Source: JAISFI01 sp031553775
GTDB lineage: Bacteria > Bacteroidota > Bacteroidia > Bacteroidales > Azobacteroidaceae
Length of the DNA: 15,426 nt
Direction of reading: 5' to 3'
Assembly (NCBI GenBank): GCA_031553775.1
Contig: JAVBLA010000041.1
Location: 1-15,426 of the forward strand
Part shown: positions 8,783 to 15,104 of the stretch, in pieces
Layout of the letters: every line of letters begins with the position of its first letter
How positions within the stretch are numbered: position 1 is the stretch's first letter
Notes under the pieces: model-generated
What the model was told of the DNA's origin: nothing
The model's database searches: none
What the model saw: only the letters and a program-made list of their open reading frames with translations
Program-made: the position numbers and the translations under genes

Positions 8783-8815
8783 AAAAAGGCGCACTTTATT
8801 AGATGCGCCTTTTTT
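8783..8815. terminator. Intrinsic terminator ending cassette A, probably bidirectional
   Basis: AAAAAGGCGCA (8783-8793) pairs with TGCGCCTTTTT (8804-8814) over 11 bp with a 10-nt loop, and a T run extends to 8815. On the minus strand the stem is also followed by TTTTT, so it should work in both directions. It would stop leftward transcripts from the OFF-oriented promoter at 8907-8945 before they enter the small gene as antisense RNA. Confidence 0.88.
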
Positions 8816-8842
8816 ATGTGATAAGGATATTTAAAACAAAAA

Positions 8843-8859
8843 GTCTCTTGCTAAGAGAC
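8843..8859 (+). repeat. Left inversion site of segment B (core GCT)
   Basis: The sequence is GTCTCTT-GCT-AAGAGAC. Sixteen bases (8843-8858) match the reverse complement of 9326-9341 exactly. It is followed inward by AGATAA, the same hexamer that follows the right site on its outer side. Confidence 0.85.
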
Positions 8860-8906
8860 AGATAAGCCCTGCAAACAGGTTGAATGGGGTTGCATTTACC
8901 ACGGGA

Positions 8907-8945
8907 CAAAGGTATTCTAAAACACGATTTCGAAAATTATATTTT
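8907..8945 (-). promoter_or_regulatory. Bacteroides-type promoter inside segment B, facing left
   Basis: The minus-strand -7 element is TACCTTTG (8907-8914). The AT-rich block AAAATATAATT (8935-8945) lies exactly 20 nt upstream, matching the cassette A promoter in element sequence and spacing while the spacer bases differ. CATTTACC (8893-8900) lies 6 nt beyond the -7 element, over the expected start site. The promoter runs out over the left inversion site toward the terminator at 8783-8815. Inversion would direct it into the leader of the 1631-aa gene. Confidence 0.77.
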
Positions 8946-9324
8946 CCATCCGAAATATATCATATTTCTGCCTGTTTTGGTTTGATTAAAGAGTTTTACC
9001 ACGGAATTACACGAAATAATTTCTCAGAGAACTCCGGAGTTTTAAACACAATCCTTGGGGTAAAGCTCAATCTTTAATCCTCAAGATACCTTCTTTAGTT
9101 CATTATCAACCAACACTTTATCAAAATGTTCAACAAATTCTATCCCTCCTATTATAAGAAACTCTTCTAATTCTGTTGATTATAAGAATGTTATCTCCTG
9201 GATAAATAAGCGAACTATCTTTCTCTGTTCGAAAAAACGCTCACAGGGTTTCTTTCCTAAAGCATAGAAATAATTTTTATAGTTCGATAATCAACAGATT
9301 AAATTCACATATTATTCCTCCATC

Positions 9325-9341
9325 ATCTCTTAGCAAGAGAC
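9325..9341 (-). repeat. Right inversion site of segment B (core AGC)
   Basis: On the plus strand this reads ATCTCTT-AGC-AAGAGAC, the inverse of the left site with the complementary core and one mismatch at the inner edge, exactly as in segment A. Centre-to-centre distance to the left site is 482 bp. No target-site duplication is seen. Confidence 0.85.
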
Positions 9342-9362
9342 AGATAAAAAAAAGACACAATG

Positions 9363-9397
9363 CATTTACCGCAAGTGATTTTCGAATCACATTTACC
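9363..9397 (+). repeat. Paired CATTTACC copies around a TTCG hairpin
   Basis: CATTTACC occurs at 9363-9370 and 9390-9397. Between them GTGATT-TTCG-AATCAC (9375-9390) forms a 6-bp stem with a TTCG loop. The same octamer lies beside both invertible promoters (2769-2776, 8893-8900) and in the first leader (3207-3214), always on the plus strand. Here TGCATTTACC (9361-9370) repeats 8891-8900 over 10 bases. Confidence 0.5.
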
Positions 9398-9481
9398 CGC
9401 AGTCCCTCCTCCATTCCGGGAGCATTAGCCTTTCCATCTACCTGGCTTGTGAAAGTAAGGAACGGGAACAGGACCGTGTGC

Positions 9482-9499
9482 ATTTTATTTGCGTTGTAT
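9482..9499 (+). promoter_or_regulatory. Conserved leader block (copy B)
   Basis: Identical over 18 bases to 3266-3283 in the first leader and at a similar distance (about 200 bases) from the start codon. It could be a binding site or a structural element; I cannot assign it. Unlike copy A it is not enclosed by an obvious inverted repeat. Confidence 0.5.
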
Positions 9500-9603
9500 G
9501 TTGCGGTAGAGGTATGCGTATTCCCAAGGGGGAAGGGATTGAGCGGGAAAAACCAACAATGATCAAAGCATTATTAACAACTAATAACTAAACTGAATTG
9601 CTT

Positions 9604-9702
9604 ATGAACTTGAAAACTAAACTCAGGCGATATCCCTGTTGCATAAACCGATCAAAAATACAAACATTCAATAAATCAACTCTAAACGAAACAAACAGAT
9701 GA
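9604..9702 (+). other. Candidate upstream ORF / leader peptide, cassette B (32 aa), overlapping the main start
   Basis: The ATG at 9604 opens a 32-codon frame beginning MNLKTKLRRY whose TGA (9700-9702) overlaps the surface-gene ATG at 9699-9701 as ATGA, the classic geometry for translational coupling. The corresponding cassette A frame begins MIIKTKYSR but stops 24 nt before its main start, so the overlap is not conserved. The peptide is basic, with CC near residue 12, and no domain is recognised. Confidence 0.28.
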
Positions 9703-12700
9703 AAAAAACTTTTCTTTTGACAGGAATTTTCCTGTCTTTTTTTCTGCTGGCGCAGAATTTACATGCACAAAATCCATACAAACTTATTGAAAAAATCGAC
9801 TTCGGATCGGGAATATCAACCTATGGTGGCGCCATTACTGCTGCAGAAGGAGTTGTTCCATACACTTACACCAGCGACGGAAGAGGTGCTCTTAACTACA
9901 ATGGATGCCGGTTTTATTATTCCCGTATCAAAACAGCCAGATCCATGGGACATGTTAACTACATAGATGCATCGGACCATACCGGAAACGGCAATGGATA
10001 CATGCTTATTATCGGTTATTATCAACCAAGTTCCAATTACAATTTATACACACAAACCTTTACCATTCCCGAATGCTTGTCGGATGAAAAAAGTCGGTTT
10101 ACAGTATATGTTGCCAATCCTGTCAATAAAGCTTCCGCCAATAGCGCTGCCTGGAAACCAACTGTGGTAAAATTAAGCATTAAAAATGAAAGTGATGTTG
10201 TGTTGGTTACATCTTCCAATACCTCTTTAGAGTATACTACGCCAACCAGTGAGCTTACCTGGATACCCATTTCACTGGAATTACCGGAGAATCAAATCCC
10301 CGTATCCCGGAAAGTAAAACTTGTTTTATCGGGAATTTACGACGGAGCCGCCTGGAATGAAGTTCTGGTAGACGATGTAAGCTTCGAACTGCAACGGAAA
10401 TCAGATGTAATAATTTCATCCCCCGAACCGGGCATATATACGGAAGGAAGTTCCATCGCTGTATCTGCCAACATGAGTACTACATCGCTAACTCCCCCCT
10501 TATATTATCAATGGCAAAGTTCGGCTGACAACAAAACGTTCGGCAATATTTCAAGTGCAAACGGTAATATCAATGCTAAAACCGATGGAGTTAGTTACAA
10601 TATTCCTTCAATAACATCTTCAAATCTGCCTTATTACAGATTAATATATGCAGAATCGGCCGGAGCATTGAGTACCGGAAATTACTATAAATCAAATTCC
10701 ATACATCCGGTATGTATTACTCCACTTGACATCAGCGGACCGCTGACAGTAGACCGTTATACAAAAGTCACCTATGAACTGGCAGGAAACACCATACTAA
10801 AACCCACCTGGAGAGTAACAGGAGGATGTATTCTTTCCGGACAAGGCACCAACTCCATAGAAGTAGCCTGGACAGAAACAGTCAACACGAATCTGACTGT
10901 TTTCCTTAAAACTGAAGGCTATTCTTCAACGATCTCCCTGCCGACAAAAAATATTGTGATAAACGATGTAGTACATCCCTCCATCAGTGGATCTGACCAT
11001 GTAGATAAAATGTCGACAGCCGAATATTCCCTGGAAAATAACAATACCGGAATCAACCCGGTATGGGAGGTGTTTGGAGGCCGCATTTTGTCAGGACAGG
11101 GCACCAATACCATCAATGTTCTGTGGCTTCACTCTTCCGAAGTATTCCTTAACACAAACGTATCCGTTTCATTCTCAAATGCGATTTGTTTATCCGATTT
11201 GAATACTAGTCTGCCGGTTACTGTTACCGGAGTTCCCATGATTTTCTCGGATGAGACCTGGTATTTTGGCCGTTATTCCGGACTGGTATTCAAAAGAGAT
11301 GAATACGGTAATTATACTCCTACAATTTTGCCTAAATCGACAGCCAAAACACAGACCGATGAAAATTCACTGTCGGTTTCCAATCCTTTCTGTAATGGGG
11401 AAAATGTTTTCTATGCATCACATGATGAAGTATACAACAGTTCTCATCAAAAATTCGGTAATTTTTCAGGAAATAGCTCTACTGCCGATGGCTTGGCCTG
11501 TTGTTACGCCGGACAAAACAAATATGCCTTATTTTCCGTAAGCGCCGCTGCTGCAAAAGGAAATCTGTATTACTATATTGTAGACATGTCGGCCAACTCA
11601 GGAAAAGGAAGTATCAGTGCAGGAACTCTTGTTGCCAGCGGAAGCAATATCGGAGAAGGAATCGAACTGATCGCTGTTCCGGGAACAAAAAATGAATATT
11701 GGTTACTGTATGGATATACTTCCAGCAATATTTTCAATATTGGAATTAGAAAAATTACTGCAAACTTAGACAATGGAACCATCACTCTCGGAACTGCTAC
11801 GAACACAGCGTTTCCTTCCATATCCGATGGTAGTATTCCCCATCATATAGTTGCTAATCAGGAAGGATCCGTAATCCTTTTTTCCCTGAACGGAGCGGGT
11901 GGTGCCAGCCTGTGTCGGTTCGACCCTATACTGGGAACCCTGGATGCGACATCTCACAAAAAAGTCTATACAGGAACCAACGGATATTCAGCAGCATTTT
12001 CACCCAATGGAAAGTTTGTTTATTTGTCACGCATCGACGTCAATGCACAGACACCCGTTCTTTACCAGATCGAATTCGATGCGGAACAAACACCTATTGC
12101 GTCTACAAGCAGAACGATAACCATGACTAAACATAGTCCTGTACAGGGAGGAATGTACTCCAACAACTCGCAATCACCCAAATTAGGTCCTGACAACAAA
12201 ATCTACATCAACAGATCTTATAACAACCCCTATATTTCGATTATACACACTCCTGACATTGCTGTAGGTGCAAACGGCTGGAATTTTGAAGAAAATGCCA
12301 TCAATGTAACCAGTTACCTCGCAAGTAATATTTACTTCGGGGATGAATGGTCTACCGGAATCACCTCTCCTTCCATTGCCTTAACCGGGGTGAACCACGA
12401 ACCGGTCTGTCCGGTAGTTACAGCAACTATTTCGAGTAGCTCCGCTCCCACTGCTATCACAACCAATGTCATCGAGCATGTTACGGATCCGGACGAAGGT
12501 CAGAATGTTTATTTAACCAATGCTACCTTCGATAATCCCGATGAAACAAGGGGAACAATCTCCGTTAACCCAAGTAACGGAACCGTGACCTATACTCCAA
12601 GTGGAACTTTTGGTCCGGACGACAGGATATTAATCCGCTACAAAGTGAAAGACGACGGATTACCCGGGGCCCGTTGCGCCGATGGAATCCTGAGTATCGG

Positions 12701-14594
12701 CTTCGGCGACCATGTTCCCGAACGCTCTCCGATAATCTTTGTATCACCCACCAATAACGGTACGGGAGAAGGAACCTCCTGGTATAACTCCTGCAATCAA
12801 CTGCAGGCTGCTATCGACAAAGCTTATCTTTCTACAAAAGATGTCGATAATTACGGATTTGATTATAATGGCGACGGATCTCTCAAAGTCCCCTACCAGG
12901 TGCATATCGCCAAAGGAGTATATAAATCAGGGATCAACTTCCAAACATCAGGACTGGTAATGAAAGAAGGTGTAAACGTGTTTGTAGAAGATAATTTCAT
13001 CACAGGAAGCCTGGCATCGGAAGTAATTATCGATGGAGATTTATTCCTCGACCAGCATGCGGAAGCTTCAGCCTGGCGGTATTTCGGTATGCCTTTTACC
13101 GGAAATACAGACCAGATTTATGATGAGAACGGCAACAAGCTTTCGGTCAACATTCCCAAAGGAGGCGATACCGAGCCGCAGGTACTGGTAGAATACTACG
13201 ATGTGGCCAACCGGGGGTTAACCGCCTTTTCAACAGGAAGCGAACATTCCAACAACTGGAAAACAGTCAATGTGACACCCCACGCAAATGCCGGTTCTGT
13301 ACCTTATTATTCAGGCAATCACTTATTAAGGGGGTACGGCTATATCACTGTGGCTGATATGGATCACATCCGTATCAAAGCAACCAATTACGGAGATAAA
13401 AGTGCGATGTTCCAGACCGATGATGTATTTATGCCTACCGTTTATTTCGAACATCCGGATGCTGCCAATAAATCACCCTGGCTGAAAGCCGATTACGGAT
13501 GGAACTTGTTGTGTAATCCCTACAGTTCCTATTACCGTTTTGACGGCACCAATCATAATTTTGAAAATCCGGGTAATGAAACACAGGGAGGAGCAGCATA
13601 TTCGCTGATCTATTGGTCGGAAGAAAGAGCAGAATATGTAGCATTAAGCAGGTATGACGAAGCCTATCTGCCTCCGTTCAAACCTATTTTTTTCCAGGTA
13701 CCCGATGGAACGGTAACTTCATTCACTTTCAGTAACGGAACAGGCGATAACTCCGGATATCTGACCAAAGGATCCGGCCGTTTAGGAGGCAGAAGTATCA
13801 TCATGGAAGAATGGATAACAAACGATATAAACAATGACCCGGTTATTATTCCCGGAAGAAATTTCAGGGACGCCTCTCCGGCCGGCACGCCTGTATTGCG
13901 AAGTACCTCCGGCACACCGGCATCTGAAGTTATATTCCTTGAGATTTCCGGCGAAGGTTACTCCGACAAGACATCCGTAGTAATCAACCCACACGCCACC
14001 CGGGGATATGATCTGGGATGGGACCTCGACCGGGTAGTCTATGCCAACCGCTCCCTGCCGCAGATATGGACAGAACTGGAAGGACATAGCTTCAGCAGCA
14101 ATGAACTGCCTGCTTCGGCTGACGGAATTACCAGAATTCCCGTACATTTTTATGCAGGAGAAACAGCAACATACCGCATCGGATTAGGAAAAACCAATCG
14201 CCTCTCCTACTGGAACAGGTATTACCTGCAAAATACGCAAACCGGTGAAACCAGAAGTCTCAATGCAGGCGAAAGCTTTTACATCCATGCATCGGCAGGT
14301 GAAACAGCAGGCAACCTGGTTCTGATTGTAGAAAACATCTTCAAATCTCCAACCAATATCAATGATGTTAATACGATTGCTCCGGAGGTTTATAGCCAGG
14401 ACAGAAACATTCATATCGCTGGTATTACTGAAATTTCTATCATAGAAGTACATGATATAAGCGGAAGATGTATCTATCATTACTCTACTGAAGATCCTGA
14501 ATTAAGCATTCCGGTAAGCTCCGCAGGAGTGTACATGGTTTCTATAAAATCTTCCGGAATTAACCAGATAAAGAAACTGGCTGTTAACAGATAA
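9699..14594 (+). CDS. Giant T9SS-secreted multidomain surface protein, copy B (1631 aa)
   Basis: Paralogue of the 1622-aa protein with the same module order: signal peptide 1-24 (cleavage near LHA); jelly-roll-like domain with DHTGNGNGYM (about 27-230); Ig-like domain (about 235-330); two PKD-like domains with GG.ILSGQGTN (about 344-424 and 425-511); beta-propeller-like region with LGPDNKIYINR (about 514-882); cadherin-like module opening LTGVNHEPVCP; GTGEGTSW beta-helix-like opening; and a long region with WNLLCNPYSSYYRF. The T9SS type A sorting domain (about 1548-1631) carries IEVHDISGR and GVYMVSIKS. The C-terminal half is much closer to copy A than the N-terminal modules are, implying a variable exposed part on a constant export and attachment part. 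It lacks a lipobox. Its promoter appears to be inverted away from it. The specific ligand or S-layer role is unknown. Confidence 0.9.
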   Translation: MKKTFLLTGIFLSFFLLAQNLHAQNPYKLIEKIDFGSGISTYGGAITAAEGVVPYTYTSDGRGALNYNGCRFYYSRIKTARSMGHVNYIDASDHTGNGNGYMLIIGYYQPSSNYNLYTQTFTIPECLSDEKSRFTVYVANPVNKASANSAAWKPTVVKLSIKNESDVVLVTSSNTSLEYTTPTSELTWIPISLELPENQIPVSRKVKLVLSGIYDGAAWNEVLVDDVSFELQRKSDVIISSPEPGIYTEGSSIAVSANMSTTSLTPPLYYQWQSSADNKTFGNISSANGNINAKTDGVSYNIPSITSSNLPYYRLIYAESAGALSTGNYYKSNSIHPVCITPLDISGPLTVDRYTKVTYELAGNTILKPTWRVTGGCILSGQGTNSIEVAWTETVNTNLTVFLKTEGYSSTISLPTKNIVINDVVHPSISGSDHVDKMSTAEYSLENNNTGINPVWEVFGGRILSGQGTNTINVLWLHSSEVFLNTNVSVSFSNAICLSDLNTSLPVTVTGVPMIFSDETWYFGRYSGLVFKRDEYGNYTPTILPKSTAKTQTDENSLSVSNPFCNGENVFYASHDEVYNSSHQKFGNFSGNSSTADGLACCYAGQNKYALFSVSAAAAKGNLYYYIVDMSANSGKGSISAGTLVASGSNIGEGIELIAVPGTKNEYWLLYGYTSSNIFNIGIRKITANLDNGTITLGTATNTAFPSISDGSIPHHIVANQEGSVILFSLNGAGGASLCRFDPILGTLDATSHKKVYTGTNGYSAAFSPNGKFVYLSRIDVNAQTPVLYQIEFDAEQTPIASTSRTITMTKHSPVQGGMYSNNSQSPKLGPDNKIYINRSYNNPYISIIHTPDIAVGANGWNFEENAINVTSYLASNIYFGDEWSTGITSPSIALTGVNHEPVCPVVTATISSSSAPTAITTNVIEHVTDPDEGQNVYLTNATFDNPDETRGTISVNPSNGTVTYTPSGTFGPDDRILIRYKVKDDGLPGARCADGILSIGFGDHVPERSPIIFVSPTNNGTGEGTSWYNSCNQLQAAIDKAYLSTKDVDNYGFDYNGDGSLKVPYQVHIAKGVYKSGINFQTSGLVMKEGVNVFVEDNFITGSLASEVIIDGDLFLDQHAEASAWRYFGMPFTGNTDQIYDENGNKLSVNIPKGGDTEPQVLVEYYDVANRGLTAFSTGSEHSNNWKTVNVTPHANAGSVPYYSGNHLLRGYGYITVADMDHIRIKATNYGDKSAMFQTDDVFMPTVYFEHPDAANKSPWLKADYGWNLLCNPYSSYYRFDGTNHNFENPGNETQGGAAYSLIYWSEERAEYVALSRYDEAYLPPFKPIFFQVPDGTVTSFTFSNGTGDNSGYLTKGSGRLGGRSIIMEEWITNDINNDPVIIPGRNFRDASPAGTPVLRSTSGTPASEVIFLEISGEGYSDKTSVVINPHATRGYDLGWDLDRVVYANRSLPQIWTELEGHSFSSNELPASADGITRIPVHFYAGETATYRIGLGKTNRLSYWNRYYLQNTQTGETRSLNAGESFYIHASAGETAGNLVLIVENIFKSPTNINDVNTIAPEVYSQDRNIHIAGITEISIIEVHDISGRCIYHYSTEDPELSIPVSSAGVYMVSIKSSGINQIKKLAVNR
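9719..9743 (+). other. Terminator-like hairpin with T-tract inside the signal-peptide codons, copy B
   Basis: GACAGGA (9719-9725) and TCCTGTC (9730-9736) form a 7-bp stem with an ATTT loop, followed directly by seven T bases (9737-9743). This has the form of a short intrinsic terminator about 20-45 nt into the coding sequence. Copy A has the same stem but only a broken T-tract. It may be an attenuator or just the codons for a hydrophobic signal peptide. Confidence 0.4.
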
Positions 14595-14633
14595 AAGATA
14601 TTCAGATTAAACGAATTAGATTTAAAATACAAT

Positions 14634-14675
14634 ACAAAGGCACGAAGTCCCGCTTTATTTTCTTCGTGCCATTGT
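14634..14675 (+). terminator. Intercistronic hairpin between surface gene B and the small protein gene
   Basis: GGCACGAAG (14639-14647) pairs with CTTCGTGCC (14662-14670). After one A-A mismatch, ACAA/TTGT adds four pairs, giving the range stated. It occupies the same position as the cassette A hairpin (8404-8440). The core CACGAAG/CTTCGTG is kept and an A-T pair is replaced by G-C, a compensatory change. The T-tract is poor, so attenuation or mRNA stabilisation is as likely as full termination. Confidence 0.58.
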
Positions 14676-14693
14676 TTCAAAAGTAATATAAAC

Positions 14694-15002
14694 ATGAAAA
14701 AAATAATCTTCAATATAGCCATTATAATCTCACTCATGCTTCCGGTCAATGGGTTTGCCTTGTCGGTCGGCACTTTATTCGAACAACAAACAGAAGAATC
14801 CAATTCATCCGGTTCATCCTCCGGATTTGATAATATCGGTGGAAATTTCTTTTCACAGGAAGAATCCAGTCCGGTACTCAAAGTAGTCGGCCCCGGCACT
14901 GGAGGTACGGATCCTAATCCGTCGGCACCCATTGCGGAAGGAGGTATGCTTCTCTTCTTAATGTCTGTAATACATGGAATAGTAAAAAGAAAAAAGAAAT
15001 AA
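14694..15002 (+). CDS. Small exported protein with C-terminal membrane tail, copy B (102 aa)
   Basis: Paralogue of the protein at 8460-8771; no named family is recognised. It has a signal peptide (MKKIIFNIAIIISLMLPVNGFA), then FEQQTEESNSSGSSSGFD, a GTGGTDPNPSAPIAEGGM motif, a hydrophobic segment and a C-terminal KRKKK. The two copies are most alike at both ends: the signal peptide with the linker, and the last ~30 residues, including an identical GIVKRKKK. The predicted topology is periplasmic with a single C-terminal membrane helix and a cytoplasmic basic tail, unless the tail is a processed sorting signal. It follows surface gene B by 99 bases and ends in its own terminator, repeating the cassette A arrangement. 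This supports a functional pairing with the T9SS protein. Confidence 0.84.
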   Translation: MKKIIFNIAIIISLMLPVNGFALSVGTLFEQQTEESNSSGSSSGFDNIGGNFFSQEESSPVLKVVGPGTGGTDPNPSAPIAEGGMLLFLMSVIHGIVKRKKK

Positions 15003-15044
15003 TTTCCAGATTGGACCGAGCAATTGATTCAGACAGATGATTAG

Positions 15045-15078
15045 AAAATGGCGCATTTTTTCAGGATGCGCCATTTTT
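15045..15078. terminator. Intrinsic terminator ending cassette B, shared with the convergent gene
   Basis: AAAATGGCGCA (15045-15055) pairs with TGCGCCATTTT (15067-15077) over 11 bp with an 11-nt loop, followed by T at 15078. The GGCGCA/TGCGCC core is the same as in the cassette A terminator, so it was duplicated with the cassette. On the minus strand a TTTT run also follows, and the convergent DUF486 gene ends 27 bases away, so it probably serves both genes. Confidence 0.85.
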
Positions 15079-15104
15079 ATCAACTTTTGTCATATTCTTT
15101 TGAT

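Larger units (their letters stand above)
8843..9341. promoter_or_regulatory. Putative invertible promoter segment B (drawn in OFF orientation)
   Basis: A 499-bp segment is bounded by inverted repeats at 8843-8859 and 9325-9341. It contains a leftward promoter near its left end and no credible gene. It is the counterpart of segment A at 2718-3099, with the same site architecture and promoter placement but a different core trinucleotide and mostly diverged filler. In the orientation given, the promoter points away from the 1631-aa gene. Confidence 0.72.
9342..9698 (+). promoter_or_regulatory. Long leader region of the 1631-aa surface gene
   Basis: These 357 bases lie between the right inversion site and the start codon and hold no credible long gene. 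They contain two CATTTACC copies flanking a small TTCG hairpin (9363-9397), the 18-base block at 9482-9499 shared with the first leader, a related stretch around GCTTATGA (9600-9607), and CAACTCTAAAC at 9677-9687. The order and distances to the start codon match the first leader, supporting a conserved long 5' untranslated region. Confidence 0.6.

Noticed and set aside
8880..9077. 65-codon plus-strand ORF inside segment B
   Set aside because: It overlaps the promoter elements on the opposite strand, has no counterpart in segment A, no recognisable features, and lies in a segment that would flip.
2718..9341. Palindromic repeats as a CRISPR array or MITE-type transposons
   Set aside because: There are only four copies in two widely spaced inverted pairs with no regular spacers, no visible target-site duplications, and conserved promoter contents with matched core changes, which fits inversion sites better.
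9277..9483. 68-codon minus-strand ORF across the right inversion site and leader B
   Set aside because: It spans the inversion breakpoint, so it would be cut by switching; no homologue in cassette A and no domain signs.
14480..14932. 150-codon minus-strand ORF over the end of surface gene B and the small gene
   Set aside because: It is antisense to two well-supported genes, crosses their hairpin, and a similar shadow (8387-8794) arises from the paralogous small gene, which fits coding-strand periodicity and not a real gene.
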